From Caulobacter sp. BK020 (lineage in GTDB: Bacteria; Pseudomonadota; Alphaproteobacteria; Caulobacterales; Caulobacteraceae): a stretch of DNA of 64,000 nt. The stretch's first letter is position 1. Every line of letters starts with the position of its first letter. This document shows, piece by piece, positions 26,186 through 35,485 of the stretch. The stretch is taken from positions 62,001 through 126,000 of the forward strand of contig NZ_SLZL01000007.1 of assembly GCF_004342605.1 (NCBI RefSeq), in the 5' to 3' direction. Both the position numbers and the translations under genes were made by a program. Below the pieces are notes generated by a model. That model had not been told where the DNA came from, did no database searches, and was given only the letters and a program-made list of their open reading frames with translations.

Positions 26186-26856
26186 CTGCCCACCAGGCTG
26201 GCGATGATATTGATCCCCAGGGCGAGAACCGCGGTGTTGTAGAAATAGGCGCAAACCGCCTGGGCGGTGACGAGGTTGCGCAGCTTGGTCGTCAAGACAT
26301 TGTTGTCCGAGACCTGGAAGGTCGCCCCGATGCTGAAGGCCAGGTAGACGAAGTCCAGATAGCTGCTGGCGGGCTCGCCCGGGAACAGAAAGCCGGGCTT
26401 GTCCGTTCCGTCGCCGAAGTGGCGATGGGCGTAGTGCAACGTGAACACAGAATGCAGAACCACCCAGGACAGCACCAGGGTGACGCCCGCGCAGGCGGCG
26501 GTGATCGCCTTGGTTTCCGGCCCGGCTGCCCGCGCGTTCAGCATGGCGGCCACCACCGCGACCAGACTGGACAGGATGGCGGCCAGCACCAGCAGCAGGA
26601 TTCCCGACGGCTTTTCATCCTCCGCCGCCGCCCGGCGACGCACCTCGGCCTCGTCCGCCGTCAGGAAGAGGCGCCAAGTCGTGACGACGTAAACCAGGGC
26701 GCAGGCGTCCCAGCCGATCAGGATGTGGCTGCTGACCGGCGCATTTAAATGACGGGCCGCCAGCCACCCCAGAAGCCCGGCCACGGCTGCAACCACCAGC
26801 CGCCAATGCCGTGATATTGCTGCGCTTTCAGGTTTTCTCACGTGGGTCTTGGCCAT
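26182..26856 (-). CDS. DUF1345 integral membrane protein
   Basis: 224-residue membrane protein of the DUF1345 family, with five or so hydrophobic segments. The diagnostic region is YLDFVYLAFSIGATFQVSDN followed by an N-V-L segment near residue 180. Function is not established for the family. It converges with the EF-hand lipoprotein gene, the two stops overlapping by four bases, and is transcribed divergently from the small genes at 26972 and 27149. Confidence 0.85.
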   Translation of the reverse strand: MAKTHVRKPESAAISRHWRLVVAAVAGLLGWLAARHLNAPVSSHILIGWDACALVYVVTTWRLFLTADEAEVRRRAAAEDEKPSGILLLVLAAILSSLVAVVAAMLNARAAGPETKAITAACAGVTLVLSWVVLHSVFTLHYAHRHFGDGTDKPGFLFPGEPASSYLDFVYLAFSIGATFQVSDNNVLTTKLRNLVTAQAVCAYFYNTAVLALGINIIASLVGS

Positions 26857-26971
26857 GGTCGTTCACCTTGCTTCAGCAGGGTTAACACCAAACTCTGCAA
26901 TTTTGTCTTCCCTGTCGGGTGAACCGAACGCGACTTCACTGGTTACTTCACCGGAACTCGTGAAAGACGCC

Positions 26972-27139
26972 ATGACCGACCCCGACGCCCCGCCGCCGAT
27001 CGAGCCGACGCAACCCGACTACGACCCGGGCTCCGTGCCCGACGAAGAGCCGATGCGCCAGCCGCCGGTGCAACCAGGCGACGATCGGCCTTATGACCGC
27101 TCCGCCACGCCGTTCCCCCCCGTGACCAGTCCCGATTAG
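26972..27139 (+). CDS. Small acidic proline-rich protein
   Basis: 55 residues with no hydrophobic segment, composed largely of Pro, Asp and Glu (PDAPPPIEPTQPDYDPG). I recognise no family. It precedes the KGG-domain stress protein by 9 bases, so the two are probably co-transcribed. The ATG lies after a weak AAAGACG. It may be genuine, but at this length and composition it could also be a spurious reading of the leader of the next gene. Confidence 0.5.
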   Translation: MTDPDAPPPIEPTQPDYDPGSVPDEEPMRQPPVQPGDDRPYDRSATPFPPVTSPD

Positions 27140-27148
27140 GAGCAACCT

Positions 27149-27358
27149 ATGGACCTCGACACCGAACGGCCGCGCGGCCGCCGAGGCTTCGCCGCCATGG
27201 ACCCCGAACGCCGCCGCGAGATCGCGCGCAAAGGGGGGGCCAGTGTTCCCAGCGAAAAGCGCAGCTTCGCCAAGGACCGCGACCTCGCGGCCAATGCGGG
27301 CCGCAAGGGCGGCTCCTCGTCGCGCGGCGGCGGGCGGATGCCCGGCCGCGACGCCTGA
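27149..27358 (+). CDS. KGG-domain stress-induced protein (Con-10/YciG-like)
   Basis: 69 residues carrying two copies of the KGG motif: GFAAMDPERRREIARKGG and DRDLAANAGRKGG, separated by the typical SVPSEKRSFAKD linker. Family members are small, basic, hydrophilic proteins induced by stress or stationary phase. A GGAG ribosome site is 8 bases before the ATG. A strong terminator follows. Confidence 0.88.
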   Translation: MDLDTERPRGRRGFAAMDPERRREIARKGGASVPSEKRSFAKDRDLAANAGRKGGSSSRGGGRMPGRDA

Positions 27359-27363
27359 CCCGA

Positions 27364-27392
27364 CGCGCGCCGTCCCCGCGGGGCGGCGCGCG
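27364..27392 (+). terminator. GC-rich hairpin terminator after KGG protein
   Basis: A 13-bp stem with one G-U pair, arms at 27364-27376 and 27380-27392, a CGC loop, and TTT after it. It sits between convergent genes and may act for both. Confidence 0.75.
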
Positions 27393-27419
27393 TTTCGGCC
27401 ATGATCCAACTCGCCCGCC

Positions 27420-29591
27420 CTAGCCGGCCAGGGCGAAGACGCCGAAGCTTGGGCTGTCGCTGATCCAGCGCGCCGCGACCTTCCAGCCCGCCCGGCGGGC
27501 CAGTTCCACGAACATCTCCGGCGCGTACTTGTACGAATTCTCGGTGTGGATCGTCTCGCCAGCCTTGAAGCGGATCTCTTGTCCGGCCAGATGCGCCGCC
27601 TGGTCGACTCGGCTGACCAAGTGCATTTCCATGCGGCTTTCGTCGGCGTTCCAGACGGCGCGATGGTCGAAGGCGTTCAGATCGAAGTCGCCGCCCAGCT
27701 CGCTGTTGATCCGCGCTAGGACGTTCTTGTTGAACGCCGACGTCACGCCCTGGGCGTCGTCATAGGCGGGAACCAGTACGTCTGGACTCTTGGCGATGTC
27801 GACCCCGACCACGAACATCGCGCCGTCGCCCAGCAGGCCATGCGCGCCGCGCAGAAAGGCCTCGGCCTCGGCGGGCGCGAAATTGCCGATCGTCGAGCCG
27901 GGGAAGAAGCCAGTGACGGGCCGTCCCCGCGCCGCCGCCGGCAAGCGGACCGCACGCGTGAAGTCATCGACCAGGGGGGCGACGACCAGGCCGGGATAGT
28001 CCCGCCGCAGCGCCTCGCTCGCCTCATCCAGCGCTGAGCGGCTGATGTCGATGGGAACATAGACCGCCAATTGCGGCATGGCGTCGAGCAGGATCCGGGT
28101 CTTGGTGCTGGCTCCGCTGCCGAACTCGACCAGGGCCGCGCCCTCCATCACCCGGGCGGCGATCTCCGGCGCGATCCGGCGCAGCAGGGCCGTCTCGGTG
28201 CGGGTGGGATAGTATTCGGGGAGCTCGCAGATCGCCTCGAACAGTCGCGAGCCCTCCGCGTCATAGAAGTACTTGGCCGGCAAGGTCTTGCGATCGGCGG
28301 TCAGGCCCGCCAGGGCGTCGTCGAGGAAGGTCGCGGCCGGCGTCGGCGTCTCGCGATCCAGCGGGCTCATATCGTCGGCCAAGCGGACCCCCGTGAACGC
28401 CCAGCGCTGGGCCGGGTGGAAGAAGTTGCGATAGGACGAACGCGTATGGCCGGGCGGCGTTTCGGCAGCCCCGCCCCGCAGGACCATCTGGTTGACCATG
28501 AACTTGCCGTTGTACTCGCCCAGCGCGCCTGCGCCGGGCTTGAAGCCCGGATAGGCGACATAGGGACTGGCGGTCCATTGCCAGACCTCGTCGGACGCCT
28601 GGCGCAGGCCCCGCCCTTCCGGAGCCCTGACGGCGGCCTCCCACTCGGCCTCGGTCGGCAGCCGGCGGCCGGACCAGGCGGCGAAGGCGGCGGCCTCGTA
28701 ATAGCTGACATGGCCGACCGGCGCATGAGGATCGACGGGGCGCCGGCCCGACAGGGTCATGACGGTCCAGGCACCGTCGCCGTCCCAACGCCAGTAGAGC
28801 GGCGCCTCCCACCCCCGCTCGTTGACGGCGGCCCAGCCGTCCGAGAGCCACAGGTCGGCGCGGCGATAGCCGCCATCGTCGATGAAGGCCAGCCATTCGC
28901 CGTTGGTGACCAGACGATCGGCCAGGCGATAGGGCTCAAGATAGACCTTGTGGCGCGGCCGCTCGTTGTCGAAGGCGAAGCCCGGGCCGTCGTCGCCGAT
29001 CTCGACCAGGCCGCCTTCGAAGGCGAGGTAGCGGACATCGGTCGCCGGCGGACGGTCCAGCGGCGGCGTCTCGCGATAGGCCGGCTCCAGCGGCGACTGG
29101 GCGAACAGGTGCAGCAGGTCCATCAGGATCAGCTCCTGATGCTGCTCCTCGTGGGCCAGGCCGAGGTCCAGGCGCTCGATCACCTCGGCGGTCGGCGAGG
29201 TGGTCAGCAGCCGGACCATCGCCGCGTCGATATGGGCTCGATAGGCGCCGACATCTTCGGCCGAAGGGCGGGTGATCAGCCCGCGCTGAGGGCGCGGCTG
29301 GCGTGGCCCGACCGCCTCATAATAGGAGTTGAACAGATAGGCGAAGGCCGGGTCGAACACCCGGTAGCCCGGCAGGAAGGGCGTCAGCAGAAAGGTCTCG
29401 AAGAACCAAGCGGTATGAGCCCTGTGCCATTTGACCGGGCTGGCGTCCGGCATCGACTGCGCGCCCTGGTCCTCGGGCGAAAGCGGCCTGGCCAGCGCCT
29501 CGGTGCGGCGCCGGACCGCCAGATAGCGATCGACGAGGGCGATGGCGCGGGCCTCTGAGGCCTCCCGTGCGGGGGTGTCGTCGGGACTCAT
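27420..29591 (-). CDS. EgtB-EgtD fusion: ergothioneine sulfoxide synthase plus histidine trimethyltransferase
   Basis: 723 residues without an internal stop. Residues 1 to about 405 are EgtB: DinB-like domain with iron-binding H59 (KWHRAHTAWFFE) and H147-x3-H151-x-E153 (GLAHEEQHQELI), then the sulfatase-modifying-factor fold with RRLPTEAEWEAAVR and the typical end FTGVRLADD. Residues about 410-723 are EgtD: KTLPAKYFYDAEGS, the SAM site VEFGSGASTKTR, DISRSALDEA and GVDIAKSPDVLVPAYDDAQG. EgtD trimethylates histidine to hercynine; EgtB joins cysteine to it with O2. A Met at 408 could allow separate EgtD, but no clear ribosome site was noted. An EcfG-type promoter lies upstream. Confidence 0.92.
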   Translation of the reverse strand: MSPDDTPAREASEARAIALVDRYLAVRRRTEALARPLSPEDQGAQSMPDASPVKWHRAHTAWFFETFLLTPFLPGYRVFDPAFAYLFNSYYEAVGPRQPRPQRGLITRPSAEDVGAYRAHIDAAMVRLLTTSPTAEVIERLDLGLAHEEQHQELILMDLLHLFAQSPLEPAYRETPPLDRPPATDVRYLAFEGGLVEIGDDGPGFAFDNERPRHKVYLEPYRLADRLVTNGEWLAFIDDGGYRRADLWLSDGWAAVNERGWEAPLYWRWDGDGAWTVMTLSGRRPVDPHAPVGHVSYYEAAAFAAWSGRRLPTEAEWEAAVRAPEGRGLRQASDEVWQWTASPYVAYPGFKPGAGALGEYNGKFMVNQMVLRGGAAETPPGHTRSSYRNFFHPAQRWAFTGVRLADDMSPLDRETPTPAATFLDDALAGLTADRKTLPAKYFYDAEGSRLFEAICELPEYYPTRTETALLRRIAPEIAARVMEGAALVEFGSGASTKTRILLDAMPQLAVYVPIDISRSALDEASEALRRDYPGLVVAPLVDDFTRAVRLPAAARGRPVTGFFPGSTIGNFAPAEAEAFLRGAHGLLGDGAMFVVGVDIAKSPDVLVPAYDDAQGVTSAFNKNVLARINSELGGDFDLNAFDHRAVWNADESRMEMHLVSRVDQAAHLAGQEIRFKAGETIHTENSYKYAPEMFVELARRAGWKVAARWISDSPSFGVFALAG

Positions 29592-29641
29592 GCGCTCTCC
29601 TGCCGCCCTGCGTCGGGAGCTAGCCGCCGCCCGATGACCTC

Positions 29642-29666
29642 AACGAATAAGCAACTTGAGTGTTCC
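29642..29666 (-). promoter_or_regulatory. EcfG/sigma-T-type promoter of egtB-egtD
   Basis: On the minus strand GGAAC (29666-29662), 16 bases, then CGTT (29645-29642): an exact match to the alphaproteobacterial general-stress sigma consensus GGAAC-N16/17-CGTT. A start site near 29635 would leave about a 44-base leader before the ATG at 29591. Confidence 0.75.
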
Positions 29667-29729
29667 TCCGGTCGGGTTCAAGCGGAGCGGTAGAATAAAA
29701 AGTGAACGCGAACCGCCGACGCTCTTCCC

Positions 29730-30182
29730 TCAGAGCAGGAACGGTTGAGGTCCGTCGTCGATCGGTTCCGGGACCGGGCTTTCCACCGGGAGGGGAGCCT
29801 TGGCGAGCCGGCTCGGCGCGCGGCGCAACAGCCGGCCGACCCTCTGCAGCAGTTGTTCGTCCCTGAACGGCTTGGCCAGGAAGTCGCGCGCGCCCAGGGC
29901 GATGGCCTGCCTTACGTCGTCGGGCTGGTTGCGAGCCGTCAAAACCATGGTCGGGACGTTCAGCCCCTCCTGACGCATCTTGCGCAGCAGGCCAAAGCCG
30001 TCGAGACGCGGCATGTTGAGGTCCAGCACCAAGGCGGATGGCCGCAGTTCGTGCAGCCGCTTGAGGCCTTCGAAGCCGTCACGGGCGAAATAGGTGTCAT
30101 AGCCCGCGATATCGAGACGGGTGGTGATCAGGTCGAGGATGATCTGATCGTCCTCGACGACCAGGACGCGCGTCCGCCCCAC
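29730..30182 (-). CDS. Single-domain response regulator (CheY-like)
   Basis: 150 residues: one receiver domain with acidic residues in VLVVEDDQIIL, phospho-acceptor Asp in LVLDLNMPRLDG and Lys in FLAKPF, followed by a short Pro-rich tail and no output domain. The start is taken as the GTG at 30182: it follows GGAGG by six bases and lies one base after the stop of the upstream hybrid kinase. A longer reading into the kinase gene has no receiver similarity. It is therefore the direct partner or phosphorelay target of the seven-PAS kinase. Confidence 0.85.
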   Translation of the reverse strand: MGRTRVLVVEDDQIILDLITTRLDIAGYDTYFARDGFEGLKRLHELRPSALVLDLNMPRLDGFGLLRKMRQEGLNVPTMVLTARNQPDDVRQAIALGARDFLAKPFRDEQLLQRVGRLLRRAPSRLAKAPLPVESPVPEPIDDGPQPFLL

Positions 30183-30183
30183 C

Positions 30184-33100
30184 TTACGCCTCCGCGCGAT
30201 CAAGAGGATCGCCGTCGTCGACGGCGCCATCCCAGCGCGTACAGCGATCCACAGCGTCGACCAAGTCCGCCGCCATGATCGGCTTGCGCACCAGACCGTC
30301 GAATCCATGATCGGCGTCCAGCAGCCCCCGGTCCGCGTCGGCGGTGAAGGCCAGGATCGGCACGTCCTGGTTGGGCCCCGGTCTATCCCGGATCTCGCCA
30401 AGGGCCTCGATTCCGGAAACGCCGGGCATGCGCAGATCCATCAGGATGCAATCGAACGGCGCGACGGCGGCGGTCTCGATCGCCGCACGCCCCCCGCCAG
30501 CCTCGGCGACTTCGGCGCCCATCTGTTCCAGCACGGTGCGGGCCAGCTCCCGGTTTACGGGATTGTCATCGACCACCAACACGCGGACCCCGTCCAGGCT
30601 GCGGCCGGTGGTTTCGGGCGTAAGAGCAGGCGACTCGCCGTCCAAACCGGCGGCGATCTTGGCCGCGATATGAAAACTGAACACCGTGCCCTGACCAGGA
30701 ACGCTGCTCACCGCGATGCCCCCGCCCATGGCTTCGGTCAGGCCCTTGCAGATCGCCAGGCCCAGGCCGGTTCCGCCATGCTTGCGCGTCGACGAGGCGT
30801 CGACCTGGGAGAAGCGCTGGAACAGCTTGGTCTGCTGCTCGGCGCTGATGCCCGCGCCCGTGTCCTCGACCCGCATCCGCAAGCTGGCCGCCTCCGGATT
30901 GTAGCCGACGAACAGTCGCACCGCGCCGCGCTCGGTGAACTTGATCGCATTGCCCACCAGATTGAGCAGCACTTGCCGGACACGATCCGGATCGATCATG
31001 ACGCGTTCGGGCAGTTCGCCCTCGGCCTGGCATTCCAGCCATAACCCCTTGGCGTCTGCCTGCGGGGCGAACAGGGCCAGGGCGTCCTGGGCCACGGCCA
31101 GGGGCGAGGCCCGCCGGGGCGCGATCTCCACCTGGCCGGCCTCGAGCTTGGAGAAGTCCAGCACGTCGTTGACGATCGCCAGCAGCGCCTGGCCCGCGCT
31201 CGACACCCGCTGGACGTAGCGCTGCGAGATCTCGTCCAGTTCGGGACGCTGGGCCAGCAGTCCCGAGAAGCCGATCACCGCCGTCAGCGGAGTACGGATC
31301 TCGTGGCTCATATTGGCCATGAACTCGCCCTTCACCGCCGCGGCCGCCTCGGCCTCGGCGCGGGCGGCGGCCAGGGCCTCTTCCTGACCGACCTGGGCGG
31401 TCACGTCGCGGATCACGTCGAGGAACCCGACCGGCGCTTCGGTCACCGGGTCGCGCAGCAGGGAGGGGTTGGATTCCAGCCAGACGTCCCGCGTGCCCGA
31501 CCTGTGCGGCACGCGCCAGCGCACGCGTTCGGGCCGCTTGCCCTTGGTCAGGTTACGATAGACCCGCCTGACCCTCAGGCGATCCTCGGGATAGGCCAAT
31601 TCCAGCGCGCTGCGGCCCATGATCTCGTCGGGGGAGTAGCCCAGCAAGGCGCGGGACGACGCCGCGCAGAACGTGATCCTTCCGCTCAGATCGGCGGTCA
31701 GGATCATGTCGGTGGTGTTCTCGGCCATCAGCCGGTAGCGGGCCTCGCTGTCCTTCAGCGCGGCCTCGGCCGCCCGGCGAGCGGTCAGGTCCTCGATCTG
31801 CGAGATGAAATAGCGCGGCGAGCCGTCGGGATTGTCGACCCGCGACACCGCCAGCTGGCTCCAGACGATAGAGCCGTCCTTGCGAATATAGCGCTTGTCC
31901 ATCCGGTAGGTCGAAATCCGGCCGTTGTAGAGATCGGCCAGCAGGCCAAGATCGGCGTCCAGGTCGTCGGGGTGGGTGATCGCCTGGAAGTTCAGGGCCA
32001 GCAGTTCCTCGCCGCTGTAGCCGACCATCCTGCAAAGCGTGGGATTGACCTTCAGGAACGAGCCGTCGAGCCCGACCAGGCACTTGCCGATCGGCGCGTG
32101 CGCAAAGGCGGTCTCGAACAGTTCCTGCTGTTCCTTGCGCGCGCTGATGTCCTGCATCAGCGCAGTCAGCTCCCAGCCGGCCGCGTCGCGCACCGCGCTG
32201 ACCGCCAGTTCGATGGGAATTTCGATTCCATCCTTGCGTCGCGCGGTGGTCTCGATGCGCTGGTCGATGTCGTCACCGAATTCGCCGCCCAGGAACGCCG
32301 CCACGCCGGATTGGCCCGAGGGCAGGATCATCGCCAGATGGCCGCCGATCGCCTCTTCTGCGGTCCAGCCGAAGGTCAGCTGGGCGTGACGGTTCCAGCC
32401 GGTGATCCGGCCGGCCTCATCGGCGGTGACGATGGCCTGGTGGGCGTTGGCGATCACGTTGCGCGCCCGGTCCTCGCTGGCCCGCAGCGACTGTTCGAGA
32501 TTGCGCACCTCGGTGACGTCCCAATTGACGCCGACCATCCGCATCGGCGCCCCCTTGGCGTCGCGCACCACCGTCGCCTGGGCGCGAACATGCCGCACCG
32601 TTCCATCGGGGCGTACGATCCTGAACTCAGTGTCATAGGGCTTGTCGCCCGACAGGGTGGTCCGCGCCTGGACCTGCTCCTCCGCGCGGTCGTCGGGGTG
32701 CACGCAAGCGTAGAACCGCCCGGCGGTCAGCGCCTCGCCGGGAGCCAGGCCGTAGAGGGCGTACATCCGGTCATCCCAGGCCAACGCGCCGGTCTGGACG
32801 TTCCATTCCCAGACGCCGATCTGGCCCGCCTGGGTGGCCAGGAGCACGCGCTCCGACATGGCGCGATAGCGGGCTTCGTCCTCCGCCCGCGAGGCCTCGG
32901 CCACGACCGAAGCGGTGACGTCCCTCACCGTGCCGAACAGCGCGACCACCTGGCCGGCTTCGTCGCGCTCGCAATTGCCGTGGCCTTCGAGATAGCGCAG
33001 CTGTCCGTCCGGCAGGATGATCCGGGTGATGGCCAGCTTCCAGTCGAGCCCATCCCGCCGAGCCGCTTCCAGCCGCGCGCGCAGCGCCGGCCGATCGTCG

Positions 33101-34533
33101 GGGTGAACGGCCTCGACGAACTGCTCCAGCCGAAGGTCGACATTGGGATCCAGGCCGTACAGGACAGCGACATGCGGCGACCAGGTCGTCTCCCCGGTCT
33201 TTATATCGACCCGCCAATAGCCGATGCCTGCGACCTCTTCGGCCAGGGCGGTCATGCGCGCCATGCGCTCGGCGCGTTCCTGCAGTTCCCGCCGCTCGGT
33301 GACGTCCCGGAAGACGTTGACGATCTCGGTCGCCCTGCCCTCGGCGTCGCGGACGAGCTGGGGATTGCCCTCGAACCAGACCCAGCGCCCGTCGCCGGTG
33401 CGATAGCGATGCTGCCGGTTGGCGGCCGGGTCGGGCGTATCGCCGGCATAGAGCTGCGCACTATTGACGAGGAAACGCTGGCGATCGTCCGGGTGCACCA
33501 AGCGATCGGCTTGCGTGCCCACCAGTTCCTCGGGCTCGTAGCCCATCGCCCGGCAGGCGGGCGATACGTAGAGCAGCGTACCATCCAGGGCGCAGCGGAC
33601 GATGACGTCGGAGGTGTTTTCGGCCAGCAACCGATAGCGGGCCTCGCTGGCGCTCAGATTCTCGAAACTGCGAACCTGATCGGTCACGTCCTGGAACAGG
33701 CCGATCAGGGCGACGACCTCGCCGCGTTCATCCAATTCGCAGCCGGCCTTGGCCTGGACCACCCGAACCTCGCCGTCCGGCCGGACCATCCGCGCCTGGA
33801 AGCTGCTCGTGGTCTTGGTCTGGATCGCCTGGTTCAGCAGGTCCAGAATTCTGTCGCGATCGTCCGGATGGAAGGATTGCAGTTCCGCCTGATAGGTCGG
33901 CACATGGGTCCGACGGTCGGCGCCCCGGATTTCGTAGAGCAGGTCCGACCAGTAGACCTCGCGCGTGACGACGTCATAGCGCCAGTGCGCCACACCGGAC
34001 ATGGTCTCGGCCAGCTTCAGCAGGCGGGCCTGCTCCAAGCGCACGCGGTCGAGCCGGGTCCGCTCCAGTTCATCCTGGACGATGCGCGCGAGGGCGCGGA
34101 GGCGGTTCAGCTCGCGATCTGTCGGACGGGAACGAGGCTTGGTGTCGATGACGCAGAGCGTGCCGAGATTGTAACCCTCGGGCGAGGTCAGGACCGCGCC
34201 GGCGTAGAAGCGGATCCCCTGCTCACCGACCACCAGGGGATTGGCGACGAACCTGGGGTCAAGGGTCGCGTCCTCGACGACCATCACGGCATCGGGACCC
34301 AACTCGATCGCATGGCTGCAGAACGCGTCTTCCCGCGCCGTCGAACAGAGGTCCAGGCCCTGGCGCGACTTGAACCACTGGCGGGTCTCGTCGATCAGCG
34401 AGACCAGGGCGACAGGTGCATCGAACAGGTCGGCGGCCAGCTGGGTCACCCGGTCGAAGGCGGCGTCCGGCGAGGTGTCCAGGACGCCGTAGCCCCGCAA
34501 CGCCCGGATCCGCCTCGCTTCGTTGTCGTTCAT
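30184..34533 (-). CDS. Hybrid histidine kinase: GAF, seven PAS, HisKA, HATPase, receiver
   Basis: 1449 residues, no transmembrane segment, so cytosolic. An N-terminal GAF domain (about 1-165; [20 protein letters not shown]) is followed by seven PAS/PAC units, recognisable by repeated HPDDR or YPEDR and D-V-T ends. Then HisKA with [17 protein letters not shown], HATPase with the G box [11 protein letters not shown], and a C-terminal receiver ([20 protein letters not shown]). The ATG at 34533 follows GGAGGTCCAG; an in-frame start 22 codons earlier is weaker. It is transcribed with the CheY-like regulator at 29730. Many PAS units suggest sensing of several internal cues such as redox, oxygen or light. 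Confidence 0.9.
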   Translation of the reverse strand: MNDNEARRIRALRGYGVLDTSPDAAFDRVTQLAADLFDAPVALVSLIDETRQWFKSRQGLDLCSTAREDAFCSHAIELGPDAVMVVEDATLDPRFVANPLVVGEQGIRFYAGAVLTSPEGYNLGTLCVIDTKPRSRPTDRELNRLRALARIVQDELERTRLDRVRLEQARLLKLAETMSGVAHWRYDVVTREVYWSDLLYEIRGADRRTHVPTYQAELQSFHPDDRDRILDLLNQAIQTKTTSSFQARMVRPDGEVRVVQAKAGCELDERGEVVALIGLFQDVTDQVRSFENLSASEARYRLLAENTSDVIVRCALDGTLLYVSPACRAMGYEPEELVGTQADRLVHPDDRQRFLVNSAQLYAGDTPDPAANRQHRYRTGDGRWVWFEGNPQLVRDAEGRATEIVNVFRDVTERRELQERAERMARMTALAEEVAGIGYWRVDIKTGETTWSPHVAVLYGLDPNVDLRLEQFVEAVHPDDRPALRARLEAARRDGLDWKLAITRIILPDGQLRYLEGHGNCERDEAGQVVALFGTVRDVTASVVAEASRAEDEARYRAMSERVLLATQAGQIGVWEWNVQTGALAWDDRMYALYGLAPGEALTAGRFYACVHPDDRAEEQVQARTTLSGDKPYDTEFRIVRPDGTVRHVRAQATVVRDAKGAPMRMVGVNWDVTEVRNLEQSLRASEDRARNVIANAHQAIVTADEAGRITGWNRHAQLTFGWTAEEAIGGHLAMILPSGQSGVAAFLGGEFGDDIDQRIETTARRKDGIEIPIELAVSAVRDAAGWELTALMQDISARKEQQELFETAFAHAPIGKCLVGLDGSFLKVNPTLCRMVGYSGEELLALNFQAITHPDDLDADLGLLADLYNGRISTYRMDKRYIRKDGSIVWSQLAVSRVDNPDGSPRYFISQIEDLTARRAAEAALKDSEARYRLMAENTTDMILTADLSGRITFCAASSRALLGYSPDEIMGRSALELAYPEDRLRVRRVYRNLTKGKRPERVRWRVPHRSGTRDVWLESNPSLLRDPVTEAPVGFLDVIRDVTAQVGQEEALAAARAEAEAAAAVKGEFMANMSHEIRTPLTAVIGFSGLLAQRPELDEISQRYVQRVSSAGQALLAIVNDVLDFSKLEAGQVEIAPRRASPLAVAQDALALFAPQADAKGLWLECQAEGELPERVMIDPDRVRQVLLNLVGNAIKFTERGAVRLFVGYNPEAASLRMRVEDTGAGISAEQQTKLFQRFSQVDASSTRKHGGTGLGLAICKGLTEAMGGGIAVSSVPGQGTVFSFHIAAKIAAGLDGESPALTPETTGRSLDGVRVLVVDDNPVNRELARTVLEQMGAEVAEAGGGRAAIETAAVAPFDCILMDLRMPGVSGIEALGEIRDRPGPNQDVPILAFTADADRGLLDADHGFDGLVRKPIMAADLVDAVDRCTRWDGAVDDGDPLDRAEA

Positions 34534-34678
34534 CTGGACCTCCGAGGCGGCAGCATAGGCCGCAAGGTCCGCAAAACGGGTTAAGGCGAGCCGCGACAAT
34601 CGCGCGCGGGTAGATCAGGGCCGCCCACGTCGGGCCGGCGGGCGGGGCCGAACCCGGCGTGGCGGCCGAGCGCGCCTT

Positions 34679-35383
34679 TTAAGGGCGCTTGGGGATCTCC
34701 AGCCCGCGCTGGACCGCCGGGCGGGCCAAGCCGCGCTCCAGCCAGGCGGGCACGTGCTTGAGGCTGGCATAGTCGACCAGATCCCCGGCGCCATAGAAGC
34801 CGACCAGGTTCCGCACCCAGCCCAGGGTGGCGATGTCGGCGATCGTGTAGTCGTCGCCCATGATCCAGTCGCGGTCCGCCAGTCGGCTCTCCAGCACGCC
34901 CAGCAGGCGCTTGGATTCGGCGACATAGCGATCACGCGGACGCTTGTCCTCGTACTCGCGGCCCGCGAACTTGTGGAAGAACCCCACTTGGCCAAACATC
35001 GGTCCGATCGCGGCCATCTGGAAGAACACCCAGGCCAGGGTCTCGTAGCGCCGGGCGGGATCCTTGGGCAGGAACTTGCCGGTCCTTTCGGCCAGATAGA
35101 CCAGGATCGCGCCGGACTCGAACAGGCCTATCGGCTTTCCGTCCGGACCGTCGGGATCAATGATCGCGGGGATCTTGCCGTTGGGATTCAGCGACAGGAA
35201 CTCGGGGGTCCAGGACTCGTTCTGGCCGATGTCGACCAGGTGCGGCTCATAAGCCAAGCCGATCTCCTCCAGCATGATCGACACCTTGACCCCGTTGGGG
35301 GTGGGCAGGCTGTACAGTTGCAGCCTGTCGGGATGCTGGGCGGGCCAGCGCTGGGTGATCGGGAAGGCTGAGAGATCGGTCAT
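34679..35383 (-). CDS. Glutathione S-transferase, Nu-class-like (YfcG type)
   Basis: 234-residue GST. The N-terminal thioredoxin-like domain carries SLPTPNGVKVSIMLEE, where T-P-N-G-x-K-V is the mark of the Nu class, and GKIPAIIDPDG plus FESGAILVYLAE, the glutathione gamma-glutamyl site. The helical C-terminal domain has DWIMGDDYTIADIATLGWV. Nu-class enzymes such as YfcG reduce disulfides and peroxides using bound glutathione. The ATG at 35383 follows a GGAG site, six bases apart; the longer reading adds 26 unrelated residues. It sits between kinase genes and may be a stress-defence gene. Confidence 0.9.
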   Translation of the reverse strand: MTDLSAFPITQRWPAQHPDRLQLYSLPTPNGVKVSIMLEEIGLAYEPHLVDIGQNESWTPEFLSLNPNGKIPAIIDPDGPDGKPIGLFESGAILVYLAERTGKFLPKDPARRYETLAWVFFQMAAIGPMFGQVGFFHKFAGREYEDKRPRDRYVAESKRLLGVLESRLADRDWIMGDDYTIADIATLGWVRNLVGFYGAGDLVDYASLKHVPAWLERGLARPAVQRGLEIPKRP

Positions 35384-35485
35384 GGACGGCTCCGAAAGAA
35401 AAAGGCCGCCCCTGGCGGCGCGGCCCAGCCTGTCAGATGGCGCCGACGGACGCGGCGACAAGGTGCCCCTCGACAGAAACTCTTC

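Noticed and set aside
31303..34584. Plus-strand open frame of 1093 codons opposite the seven-PAS kinase
   Set aside because: It is the antisense shadow of a clear kinase gene; the translation is Gly/Asp/Arg-rich with no domain, as expected from high-GC codon bias.
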